A DNA stretch of 64,000 nucleotides from Janthinobacterium rivuli (GTDB lineage: Bacteria; Pseudomonadota; Gammaproteobacteria; Burkholderiales; Burkholderiaceae_D), in assembly GCF_029690045.1 (NCBI RefSeq), contig NZ_CP121464.1, positions 4,464,001-4,528,000 of the forward strand. Direction: 5' to 3'. Below the pieces are notes generated by a model. The model ran no database searches, was not told the DNA's origin, and saw nothing but the letters and a program-made list of their open reading frames with translations. The position numbers and the translations under genes were made by a program. Below, one piece after another: positions 57,094 to 64,000 of the stretch (the first letter of the stretch is position 1; each line of letters opens with the position of its first letter).

Positions 57094-58506
57094 ATGCACG
57101 AAAACTCCTTTAAATCTACCGTCCTGGCGGCGTTGGCCCTGGCGCTTGCGCCCGCCCTCAGCCAGGCGTACGAAGCCGGTGTTGAGAGCGATAACGCGCC
57201 AGTCGCCGCCGCCGCACCCGCCCTGATCCCGATGACCGCCCAGGTCACGGCGAAACTCCCCACCCTCGACAACCGCCTGCAAAAGACCGACCGTCTACTG
57301 AAAAACCTCAGCGACAATTCCGATCCGCTGCGCGAAGCCGACGTCTGGGGCCGCATCCGCAGCGGCTATGCGATTCCCGACATCAACAACCAGCTGGTAG
57401 CGAACCACGTCAACTGGTACGCCACCCGCCCCGACTACATCGCCCGCACCACGGCGCGCGCCTCGCGCTACATCTTCCACGTGGTGCAGGAACTGGAAAA
57501 GCGCGGCATGCCGACGGAACTGGCCCTGCTGCCGTTCATCGAGTCCGCCTTCAACCCGCAAGCGTTCTCGAGCGCCAATGCGGCCGGCATGTGGCAATTC
57601 GTGCCCGCCACCGGGCGTGATTTCAACCTCAAGCAAAACATGTTCAAGGACGAGCGCCGAGGCGTGCTGGCCTCGACGGACGCGGCATTGACGTACCTGC
57701 AGCGCCTGTATGACATGTTTGGCGACTGGCAACTCGCCCTGGCCGCCTACAACTGGGGCGAAGGCTCGGTGCAGCGCGCCATCAAGAAAAACCAGGCGCT
57801 GGGCAAGCCGACGGACTTCGAAAGCCTGGCCGACCTGATGCCGGCCGAAACGCGCAACTACGTGCCGAAACTGCAAGCGGTGAAAAACATCATCGCCAAT
57901 CCAGCCCAGTTCGGCCTGACCCTGCCCGTGGTCGACAACCAGCCGTATTTCACGGCCATCGACAAGACCAGCGACATCGACATCACCGTTGCCGCCCAGC
58001 TGGCCGAACTGTCGATGGATGAATTCAAGGCCTTGAATCCGCAATTTAACCGCCCCGTCATCATCGGCGGCGAAAAGACCAAGATTCTGTTGCCACAGGA
58101 AAACGCCGCCAAGTTCACCACCAATCTGGCGCAATGGGGCCATGCCTTGTCGAGCTGGACGACGCACAAGATCACCAATGCGCGCGAACGCATCGAAACC
58201 CTGGCGTCGAAATTCGGCACCACGGCCGACGTACTGCGCCAGGCCAACAACATTCCCCAGCGCACCAGCCTGCGCGCCGGCTCCACCATCCTCGTGCCGA
58301 AAACCTCGGCCACGATGAACAAGGACATCACCCAGGAAATCGCCGACAGCGCCACCATGCTGCTGGAAGCGGACCGTCCGGAACGGGCCGCCAAGGCACT
58401 GCGCCGCGCCGCCAAGGGTGGCAAGGTGCAAGCCGCGCCAATTTCCCTGGTGAAACCGCGCATCCAGCGTGGCGGCGGCAATAGCCGGGCCAAAGCGCGT
58501 CACTGA
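57094..58506 (+). CDS. mltD: Membrane-bound lytic murein transglycosylase D
   Basis: 470 residues from ATG 57094 with a signal peptide (LAALALALAPALSQA). SLT domain with catalytic Glu in LLPFIESAFNP, then SSANAAGMWQFVPATGR and LALAAYNWGEGSVQRAI. LysM-like repeats follow (about 285-335 and 370-405, ending in STILVPK). No lipobox cysteine is visible, unlike E. coli MltD, so the protein may be soluble in the periplasm. Cleaves peptidoglycan glycan strands. Confidence 0.92.
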   Translation: MHENSFKSTVLAALALALAPALSQAYEAGVESDNAPVAAAAPALIPMTAQVTAKLPTLDNRLQKTDRLLKNLSDNSDPLREADVWGRIRSGYAIPDINNQLVANHVNWYATRPDYIARTTARASRYIFHVVQELEKRGMPTELALLPFIESAFNPQAFSSANAAGMWQFVPATGRDFNLKQNMFKDERRGVLASTDAALTYLQRLYDMFGDWQLALAAYNWGEGSVQRAIKKNQALGKPTDFESLADLMPAETRNYVPKLQAVKNIIANPAQFGLTLPVVDNQPYFTAIDKTSDIDITVAAQLAELSMDEFKALNPQFNRPVIIGGEKTKILLPQENAAKFTTNLAQWGHALSSWTTHKITNARERIETLASKFGTTADVLRQANNIPQRTSLRAGSTILVPKTSATMNKDITQEIADSATMLLEADRPERAAKALRRAAKGGKVQAAPISLVKPRIQRGGGNSRAKARH

Positions 58507-58606
58507 TCGCCTGAGTTATTGACGCACCGCACCGGCCGCCACAGCTTTGCTGTCGCGGCCGGTTGCACATCCGCCTTACCCGTCCACCACCCAGACAGGA
58601 GTCGTC

Positions 58607-59395
58607 ATGGCTTTCTTGCAAGGCAAAAAAATCCTCATCACGGGCTTGCTGTCGAACCGCTCCATCGCCTATGGCATCGCCAAGGCTTGCCACCGCGAAG
58701 GCGCCACCCTCGCCTTCACCTATGTGGGCGAACGCTTCAAGGAGCGCATCACGGAATTTGCGGCGGAATTCGGCAGCGAACTGGTGTTTGACTGCGACGT
58801 GTCCAGCGATGAACAGATCAACGCCGTCTTCAGCGACCTGGCGCGCCACTGGGATCAATTGAACGGCCTGGTGCACGCCATCGGTTTCGCGCCGCGCGAA
58901 GCGATCGCCGGCGACTTCCTCGACGGCCTGTCGCGCGACAGCTTCCGCATCGCGCACGATATTTCCGCCTACAGCTTTCCCGCCATGGCCAAGGCTGCCT
59001 TGCCGCTGCTGCATCCGGGCGCCTCGGTGCTGACCCTGACCTACCTGGGCGCCGTGCGCGCCGTGCCCTACTACAACACCATGGGCCTGGCCAAGGCATC
59101 GCTGGAAGCGTCCGTGCGCTACCTGGCCGAATCGCTGGGTCCACGCGGCATCCGCGCCAACGGCATTTCCGCCGGCCCCATCAAGACCCTGGCCGCTTCC
59201 GGCATCAAGGATTTCAGCAAACTCCTGGGCTTTGTGGCCGAACATGCCCCGCTGCGGCGCAACGTCACCATCGAAGAGGTGGGCAACACGGCCGCCTTCT
59301 TGCTGTCCGATCTGGCCTCCGGCATCACGGGCGAGATTACCTACGTCGATGGCGGCTTTTCGCAAGTGATGGCCGTCAATCCCGAAGTAGAGTGA
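58607..59395 (+). CDS. fabI: Enoyl-ACP reductase (NADH)
   Basis: 262 residues from ATG 58607 (AGGAG). SDR variant with [13 protein letters not shown], the FabI pattern SIAYG, and catalytic Tyr-x6-Lys in [18 protein letters not shown] (Tyr and Lys retained). Target of triclosan-type inhibitors in general. Last reductive step of fatty acid elongation. C-terminal [11 protein letters not shown] typical. Confidence 0.97.
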   Translation: MAFLQGKKILITGLLSNRSIAYGIAKACHREGATLAFTYVGERFKERITEFAAEFGSELVFDCDVSSDEQINAVFSDLARHWDQLNGLVHAIGFAPREAIAGDFLDGLSRDSFRIAHDISAYSFPAMAKAALPLLHPGASVLTLTYLGAVRAVPYYNTMGLAKASLEASVRYLAESLGPRGIRANGISAGPIKTLAASGIKDFSKLLGFVAEHAPLRRNVTIEEVGNTAAFLLSDLASGITGEITYVDGGFSQVMAVNPEVE

Positions 59396-59404
59396 TGCGG
59401 TGAT

Positions 59405-59450
59405 GGTCGATATTTATCGGTTGTCACTTGACAACCGACTGATATCGACC
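59405..59450. promoter_or_regulatory. 46-bp dyad operator upstream of the HicA-like operon
   Basis: Outer arms GGTCGATAT (59405-59413) and ATATCGACC (59442-59450) and inner arms CGGTTGTCA (59418-59426) and TGACAACCG (59429-59437) are perfectly symmetric, with 4-bp spacers and a 2-bp centre. TTGACA (59428-59433) within it and TACATT 17 bp downstream could form a promoter that the dyad would block. It ends 17 bp before the first start codon, a typical autoregulated toxin-antitoxin operator position. It could also end fabI transcription. Confidence 0.65.
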
Positions 59451-59467
59451 TACATTGGAGGCATCGC

Positions 59468-59746
59468 ATGGCGCGCTCCTCGCATCCGAAGAAAGAAATC
59501 GAAGCGGCGCTGCGCCACGCGGAAAGCCAGGGCTGGAGAGTGGAAATGGGCGGCAGTCATGCCTGGGGGAAAATCTATTGCCCCTACAATGACGACGGCT
59601 GCCGCTGCGGCGAATTCTGCATCGCCTGCATCTGGAGCACGCCAAAGAATCCCGGCAACCACGCGCGGGCGATCCGGCGAGTGGTCGACAATTGCACCTT
59701 CAATAAACTGATCCACGACTGCATGCAACGCAAACCCAGGGGGTAA
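59468..59746 (+). CDS. HicA-like putative toxin with Cys-rich insert
   Basis: 92 residues, basic, GGAGG before the ATG. KKEIEAALRHAESQGWRVEMGG, quoted here as EIEAALRHAESQGW, followed by GGSHAWGKIYCP resembles the HicA double-stranded-RNA-binding-like fold with its G-S-H motif. Then CRCGEFCIACIWSTPKNPGNHARAIRRV, in pieces: a Cys-rich strand (four Cys in 8 residues) and a TPKNPGNHA helix start. The Cys cluster is not in classical HicA. It is followed 5 bp later by an HTH gene. Toxicity is inference. Confidence 0.6.
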   Translation: MARSSHPKKEIEAALRHAESQGWRVEMGGSHAWGKIYCPYNDDGCRCGEFCIACIWSTPKNPGNHARAIRRVVDNCTFNKLIHDCMQRKPRG

Positions 59747-59751
59747 CAATT

Positions 59752-60273
59752 ATGGATTACATCTTTACTCTCAAGTACCGCCTGCCCGACCACGAAACCG
59801 ATCTCGACGCGCTGGCCGAGCGCCTGGGCAGCGGCGGTTGCGACGACGCCCTGGTCGGCATCGGGCAAGCGGGGCGCCTGGCGCTGGAATTCACGCGCGA
59901 GGCCAGCAATGCCAGGGAAGCGCTGCTCAGCGCCCTGGCCGACGTCAAAGCCATCGTGCCCGACGCCGTGCTGGTCGAGGCATCGCCCGACCTCGTGGGC
60001 TTGAGCGATGTGGCGCAGGTACTCGGCCTGTCCCGGCAAAACCTGCATAAACTGATGAGCAAATACCGCCACAGTTTCCCCGTGCCCGTGCATGAGGGCA
60101 GCGCCACCATCTGGCACCTGGCCGACGTGCTGGCGTGGCTGCATGCCAAGGGAACGTATCAGCTGGAACGCAGCCTGGTCGAACTGGCACAGGTCACCCG
60201 GCAAATCAACCTGGCCAGAGAAACGCGACAGGCGCCGCCGCTGTCCGCCGACATCGTGGCCATGCTCAATTAA
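59752..60273 (+). CDS. HTH DNA-binding protein, putative antitoxin/autorepressor
   Basis: 173 residues, AGGGGG before ATG. N-terminal part (1-85) with a beta-rich start (YIFTLKYRLP) and a LVGIGQAGRLALEFTREA stretch, then a helix-turn-helix LVGLSDVAQVLGLSRQNLHKLM (about 82-103; HTH core LSDVAQVLGLSRQNLHK) and a winged ATIWHLADVLAWL. It is the partner of the HicA-like gene, and the best candidate to bind the 46-bp dyad. Not recognised as HicB by sequence. Confidence 0.6.
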   Translation: MDYIFTLKYRLPDHETDLDALAERLGSGGCDDALVGIGQAGRLALEFTREASNAREALLSALADVKAIVPDAVLVEASPDLVGLSDVAQVLGLSRQNLHKLMSKYRHSFPVPVHEGSATIWHLADVLAWLHAKGTYQLERSLVELAQVTRQINLARETRQAPPLSADIVAMLN

Positions 60274-60653
60274 AACGCGCAAAATCTACGTATTCCTACT
60301 GATTTCACATAGGAAACATCATCAAAACGTGGTAGGACTGTCGTTTCTTCCCATTTAGACCGTGCAAAACGGCATCAAATACGGTATAGTGTCGTTGTGC
60401 GCTGCAATATGTTTCCTTGAAGCGATGGCAACACCGCAGTCCAGCACTACAAACTTAGCAGCTTCGCAAGCCTTAGCGCATCCACAGGATGCCGCTTATA
60501 AAGCCCTCCCGCCTTGTGTGTCGCACCTGACACCGTCCCGGCGCAAAGCTTTTGTGCCGAAATTTCTTTTTAGTTGAGTCATTTCGTTTTGGTTGGCGTT
60601 GCTATTTTGCGTTCTGCTTTTTGCAAGAACGCTGATTTTTACGAAAGAAAAGA
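60274..60653 (+). promoter_or_regulatory. Long leader and promoter region of the RNA helicase gene
   Basis: 380 bp with no supported gene. TATAGT (60385-60390) may be a -10 element, leaving an about 260-nt untranslated leader; cold-inducible helicase genes often have long leaders. A 71-codon ORF inside (60362) lacks a ribosome site and conservation and was not called. Confidence 0.4.
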
Positions 60654-62060
60654 ATGACATTTGAATCCTTAGGCCTGCATCCGTCCATCATCGCCGCTCT
60701 GACCGAATCGGGCTACACCGCGCCAACCGCGGTACAGTCGCAAGCGATTCCAGCCGCGATCGAAGGCCGTGACCTGCTGGTCTCGTCGCAGACCGGTTCG
60801 GGCAAGACGGCAGCTTTCATGCTGCCATCGCTGCACAAACTGGCCAGCGCCGAACAAAGCGCCGCCGGCAAGACGCCGAACCAGGAAATGCAAGCATCGC
60901 GCGCCCGCGGCGAGCGTCCACGTTTCAAGGCTGCCCAGCCAAAAATGCTGGTGCTGACGCCAACGCGCGAACTGGCCCTGCAAGTGACCACCAATACCGA
61001 CAAGTACAGCACCGGCATCCGCCGCATCAAGGCTGTGTCGATTCTGGGCGGCATGCCTTACCCTAAACAGATGCAATTGCTGGCCAAGAACCCTGAGATT
61101 CTGGTCGCGACCCCTGGCCGTCTGATCGACCACATGGATTCGGGCAAGATCGACTTCTCGCAACTGGAAATCCTGGTGCTGGACGAAGCCGACCGCATGC
61201 TGGACATGGGTTTCATCGACGACATCGAAAAAATCGTGGAAGCGACGCCAGAAGGCCGTCAAACCATGCTGTTCTCGGCAACCCTGGACGGCGTCGTTGG
61301 CAACATGGCCCGCCGCATCACGAAGAACCCACTGGTCATCCAGGTGGCTAGCTCGAGCAACAAGCATGAAAACATCACCCAGCGCGTGCACTTCGTCGAC
61401 GACCTGTCGCACAAGAATCGCCTGCTGGACCACCTGCTGCGCGACGAATCGCTGGACCAGGCTGTTGTGTTCACCGCCACCAAGCGTGACGCCGACACCA
61501 TCGCCGACCGTCTGAACATCGCCGGTTTCTCGGCTGCCGCCTTGCACGGCGACATGCATCAGGGCGCGCGTAACCGCACCCTGGACGGCATGCGTCGCGG
61601 CCAGGTCAAAGTGCTGGTTGCCACCGACGTTGCCGCCCGCGGTATCGACGTGCCAACGATCACCCACGTGTTCAACTACGACCTGCCGAAGTTCCCGGAA
61701 GACTACGTCCACCGCATCGGCCGTACCGGCCGTGCTGGCCGCAATGGCCTGGCCATCTCGCTGGTGAACCACGCTGAAGGCATGAACGTCAAGCGCATCG
61801 AACGCTTCACCAAGCAATTGATCCCGGTCAATGTCATCGAAGGTTTCGAGCCGAAGAAAACGGCGTCGGCACCACGTTCGAGCGCCCGTCCAGGCGGCTG
61901 GAAACCAGGCGACAACCGTGGCGGCGCGAAGCCAGGCCAACGCACGTTCAGCAAGCCAGGCGCACCACGCAAAGACGGCGCACCGAGCACCGGCGGCGGC
62001 TACAAGGGTTCCAACCCGCGCAGCACCGACGGCGCACGCCGCAGCTACGGCGACCGTTAA
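60654..62060 (+). CDS. rhlE: DEAD-box RNA helicase, RhlE-like
   Basis: 468 residues. Motifs: TAVQSQAIPAA (Q), SQTGSGKT (I), PTRELALQV (Ia), LDEADRMLDMGF (II), SATLD (III), ARGIDVP (V) and HRIGRTGRAG (VI). The C-terminal tail (about 400-468) is basic, Gly/Pro/Arg-rich. ATP-dependent RNA unwinding in ribosome assembly or mRNA decay; cold-related role is inferred from the family. An insert near 66-88 between motifs I and Ia (EQSAAGKTPNQEMQ) is longer than usual. Confidence 0.92.
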   Translation: MTFESLGLHPSIIAALTESGYTAPTAVQSQAIPAAIEGRDLLVSSQTGSGKTAAFMLPSLHKLASAEQSAAGKTPNQEMQASRARGERPRFKAAQPKMLVLTPTRELALQVTTNTDKYSTGIRRIKAVSILGGMPYPKQMQLLAKNPEILVATPGRLIDHMDSGKIDFSQLEILVLDEADRMLDMGFIDDIEKIVEATPEGRQTMLFSATLDGVVGNMARRITKNPLVIQVASSSNKHENITQRVHFVDDLSHKNRLLDHLLRDESLDQAVVFTATKRDADTIADRLNIAGFSAAALHGDMHQGARNRTLDGMRRGQVKVLVATDVAARGIDVPTITHVFNYDLPKFPEDYVHRIGRTGRAGRNGLAISLVNHAEGMNVKRIERFTKQLIPVNVIEGFEPKKTASAPRSSARPGGWKPGDNRGGAKPGQRTFSKPGAPRKDGAPSTGGGYKGSNPRSTDGARRSYGDR

Positions 62061-62085
62061 TCACGGCGCCATGCCGCCAGCAGGC

Positions 62086-62143
62086 GGCAGGCAATAAAAA
62101 ACGGCCACCAGATCACTCTGGTGGCCGTTTTTTATTGCCTGCC
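62086..62143. terminator. 27-bp-stem bidirectional terminator
   Basis: Arms 62086-62112 and 62117-62143 are exactly complementary around a TCAC loop, with an A6/T6 tract inside. It separates rhlE (plus) from the thioesterase gene (minus, stop at 62148) and serves both. Confidence 0.93.
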
Positions 62144-62147
62144 GCAT

Positions 62148-62606
62148 TTATTTTTTCGACACTTCCTGGCGCGACAGCTTGCGCAGCTTGGCCTGCTCGA
62201 AGCGCGCGTGCTGTTCCGGCGTCTCCAGCACCAGTGGCGGCACGGCCACGGGCTTGCGGTTGGCGTCCACGGCCACCATCGTGAAATAGCAGCTGTTGGC
62301 ATGGCGCACCAGGCGCTGCTGGATGTTTTCCGTCACCACGCGGATACCCACTTCCATCGATGTCGTCCCCGTGTAATTGATCGACGCGAGGAACGTCACC
62401 AGCTCGCCCACGTGGATGGGCTGCAGGAACATCACCTGGTCCACGGACAGGGTCACCACATAGCTGCCCGAATAGCGGCTGGCGCAGGCATAGGCGACGC
62501 TGTCGAGGTATTTCAGGATGGTGCCACCGTGCACGTTGCCGGAAAAGTTGGCCATATCGGGCGTCATCAGGACCGTCATCGTCAGTTCGTGGGCCGACCA
62601 GTTCAT
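62148..62606 (-). CDS. Acyl-CoA thioesterase, hotdog fold
   Basis: 152 residues from ATG 62606. Hotdog signature NFSGNVHGGTILKYLDSVAYACASRYSG (core GNVHGGTILKYLDSVA) with the catalytic Asp, like YciA/BFIT family acyl-CoA hydrolases. Cytosolic. Basic C-terminal tail (LRKLSRQEVSKK). Substrate chain length cannot be told. Confidence 0.88.
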   Translation of the reverse strand: MNWSAHELTMTVLMTPDMANFSGNVHGGTILKYLDSVAYACASRYSGSYVVTLSVDQVMFLQPIHVGELVTFLASINYTGTTSMEVGIRVVTENIQQRLVRHANSCYFTMVAVDANRKPVAVPPLVLETPEQHARFEQAKLRKLSRQEVSKK

Positions 62607-62689
62607 CGCGCTGTCCAAAGTGTTCTCCAAAGGGGAAATTAAAAGTGAGGGAAGATGTGAAAACCGGCCACGAGGGCCGGTTGTGAGCC

Positions 62690-63058
62690 TTACAGACCCA
62701 GGGTGTCGATGTCGGCCAGCGATTCGCGGCCCTTGTCGGAAATGTCGTGGCCTTCGCCGTCGGCGCGCGCCACGATGTGGGCTTTCTTGCCCAGGAAATA
62801 CGCCACGTCCGACTCCAGCTTGGTCAGCGGATCGGTGGCGACGGCGCGCAGCCCCATGATGCAGCGGCGCAGGAACAGCAGTTGTTGTGCTTTCTCGGTG
62901 ATGGACAGACGGCCATCGCGTGCATAACTGAGCAGCTTCAGGCCGGACAGGCGCTTGGCATTGCGGGCCACGCAAGCACTGGGGCGCTCGGTCTTGATGC
63001 CGCGTGCAACTTGCTCCAGCGCGTCATATTCATCGGTTGTTAATTTCTCGTTCTTCAT
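62690..63058 (-). CDS. Conserved hypothetical protein, winged-helix-like
   Basis: 122 residues from ATG 63058 (GGAAAA upstream). No known family recalled. LTTDEYDALEQVARGI, RLSGLKLLSYARDGRLSITEKAQQLLF (here as LSITEKAQQLL) look like a MarR/PadR-type helix pattern with a wing, followed by a helical C-terminal part. Possibly a DNA-binding protein; function unknown. Confidence 0.6.
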   Translation of the reverse strand: MKNEKLTTDEYDALEQVARGIKTERPSACVARNAKRLSGLKLLSYARDGRLSITEKAQQLLFLRRCIMGLRAVATDPLTKLESDVAYFLGKKAHIVARADGEGHDISDKGRESLADIDTLGL

Positions 63059-63187
63059 TACTTTTCCATAAAAGGCCAGGTGTTCGGCCCCCATGGTACG
63101 CGCCCCGCTGCGCATCGGCAACAGGCAACGTGAATCAGTCTCCGCCCGCGCGGCGAACGGATGGCTGAAAGACGGGCTGGACAGCCC

Positions 63188-63325
63188 TTATTTATAGCTG
63201 CGCAGCAGCAGCCAGGCCAGGCCGCAACCCGCCACGGCGCACGCCAGCGCCAGCGCCAAAAGGTTTTTGCTGGTGATCACAGGCCGCCGGCCCAGGTAGA
63301 TTTTGTTATGCAAGGAATTGCCCAC
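63188..63325 (-). CDS. 45-aa single-pass membrane small protein
   Basis: Found by reading the sequence. GTG at 63325 preceded by AGGAG with 6-base spacing; 45 residues: an N-terminal basic part (GNSLHNKIYLGRRPV), a hydrophobic helix LLALALACAVAGCGLAWLLL (20 residues) and a short RSYK end. A small inner-membrane protein of unknown role; the CAVAGC region could pass for a lipobox but lies inside the helix. Confidence 0.55.
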   Translation of the reverse strand: MGNSLHNKIYLGRRPVITSKNLLALALACAVAGCGLAWLLLRSYK

Positions 63326-63565
63326 GATGGTCTCCTGTACAAGAATTTTTATGATGTCTCATTATAAGAACAGAATCGTGACGGCCGCATGACACTCGAC
63401 AGTTAGCGTTTGATTTGTATCCAGTCGGCAACATTTATTGACGTTTTTGTTGTTTAAATGGCGTGGCGCCGGCGGCCGCCCCGCAGTCCATTTCCGATAG
63501 GAAATAAACGCGGCGCGCGTCCCCCCTCCGCAGGCCATGGCGCGGTGCAACGGTCCGAAAACCGC

Positions 63566-63739
63566 TCAATGCATTTTCACGGGCGGCGGCGGCGGCGTCG
63601 GCTCCTCGACCGGCACGGGATCGATGTGGGGCGGCTGTTCCGGCGGCGGCGTGAGCGGGTCGCCTTCCGGCGGTGGCGGCATATCGGGTTCGGGCGTGCT
63701 GTGCGCACGCAACGGGTCAAGATGGAATTGTGGCTGCAT
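63566..63739 (-). CDS. 57-aa proline-rich small protein
   Basis: Found by reading the sequence. ATG 63739 is preceded by AAAGGAGG, a near-perfect ribosome site, at 6 bases. The product is acidic and proline-rich (MQPQFHLDPLRAHSTPEPD, then PPPPEG, TPPPEQPP, PTPPPPP). No membrane segment or known domain. Likely disordered; the ribosome site and the absence of other gene evidence in this gap support coding. The opposite strand is a Gly-rich shadow. Confidence 0.6.
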   Translation of the reverse strand: MQPQFHLDPLRAHSTPEPDMPPPPEGDPLTPPPEQPPHIDPVPVEEPTPPPPPVKMH

Positions 63740-63877
63740 GGTGGCCTCCTTTGCCCCACTGTAGCCGATGCGGCCAAATCCTGGCGCCCGCCAGTGGCAC
63801 GCTGCAGGGAACTAAACGGCGTGGCGCCACTCCAACTTGACAAGCATCCCCTCCAGCTACGAGTGCAAGCGATTTCC

Positions 63878-64000
63878 ATGGCGCGCAAGAAAATCCTCTT
63901 TATGGCCGAGGCAGTGACCCTGGCCCACGTCGGCCGTCCCCTGAGCCTGGCCCAGGGCCTGGACGAGGACAAGTACGAGGTGCATTTTGCCTGTGCCGAC
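63878..64000 (+). CDS. Glycosyltransferase, GT1-like (3' end outside window)
   Basis: Only the first 41 residues are in the window: MARKKILFMAEAVTLAHVGR, PLSLAQGLDEDKYEVHFACAD. The KILF-MAEAVTLAHVGRP start and HFACAD strand match bacterial MGT/UGT-type glycosyltransferases (UDP-glucose or rhamnose donors). Acceptor unknown. The ribosome site is weak. Confidence 0.7.
   Translation, partial: MARKKILFMAEAVTLAHVGRPLSLAQGLDEDKYEVHFACAD

Noticed and set aside
60362..60577. 71-codon ORF upstream of rhlE
   Set aside because: GTG start with no ribosome site and no recognisable domain; lies in the probable leader of rhlE.
63537..63764. Gly-rich 75-codon plus-strand ORF
   Set aside because: Shadow of the Pro-rich minus-strand ORF, which has a much better ribosome site.
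1..64000. CRISPR array, prophage or rRNA operon
   Set aside because: No regular spaced direct repeats, phage structural genes or rRNA sequence seen.

Overview
The window is a high-GC, gene-dense piece of a betaproteobacterial chromosome. Gene order, protein sequences and intergenic repeats point to Burkholderiales, most likely Oxalobacteraceae (a Janthinobacterium or Massilia relative). That is inference from the sequence, not a database result. The core gene order acpP-fabF / rpoE-rseA / degQ / lepA-lepB-rnc-era-recO-pdxJ-acpS-uvrC-pgsA-tRNA-Gly/Cys is the usual one for this order.

Layout. 0-2.3 kb: a siaABCD-like partner-switch operon (SpoIIE-type phosphatase, cut by the window edge; SiaB kinase; SiaC phosphoprotein; SiaD diguanylate cyclase). 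2.3-3.0 kb: a periplasmic solute-binding protein. 3.2-12.5 kb, minus strand: a compact selenocysteine island with tRNA-Sec, selB, selA, fdhE and the membrane formate dehydrogenase fdoGHI. The alpha subunit gene is read through an in-frame UGA (Sec197) followed by a bacterial SECIS hairpin. 12.8-20.8 kb: accessory functions (TonB siderophore receptor with a Fur box, chemotaxis receptor, S41 peptidase, SulP transporter). 21.0-25.1 kb: an insertion-like segment with decayed IS66 transposase pieces at both edges, enclosing a LytS/LytTR two-component pair and a second S41 peptidase. 25.2-26.1 kb: one tRNA-Cys and five identical tandem tRNA-Gly(GCC). 26.2-38.9 kb: conserved core genes, with an extra out-of-frame copy of the uvrC 3' end and a short RseA without RseB. 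39-47.9 kb: fatty acid synthesis (fabF, acpP, fabG, fabD, fabH, plsX), rpmF, yceD, and divergently maf and a tetrapyrrole-methylase-type methyltransferase. 48-58.5 kb: rlmJ, a thioredoxin, an orphan molybdopterin hydroxylase large subunit, a large PAS/GGDEF/EAL protein, several DUF proteins and mltD. 58.6-64 kb: fabI, a HicA-like/HTH gene pair behind a 46-bp dyad, a RhlE-type helicase, a thioesterase, and two small ORFs (45 and 57 aa) found by reading the sequence; the window ends inside a glycosyltransferase gene.

How the genes work together. The island supplies the dedicated Sec-insertion factors and their main client, formate dehydrogenase; selD must be elsewhere. The fab-plsX-acpP-acpS-fabI set covers initiation, elongation and ACP activation of type II fatty acid synthesis. 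rpoE-rseA-degQ is an envelope stress module with an unusually short anti-sigma factor. The best candidate for a little-described system is the HicA-like/HTH operon at 59.4-60.3 kb; the LytSR-S41 cassette between IS66 remnants and the 133-bp terminal-inverted-repeat element next to rlmJ are secondary candidates.
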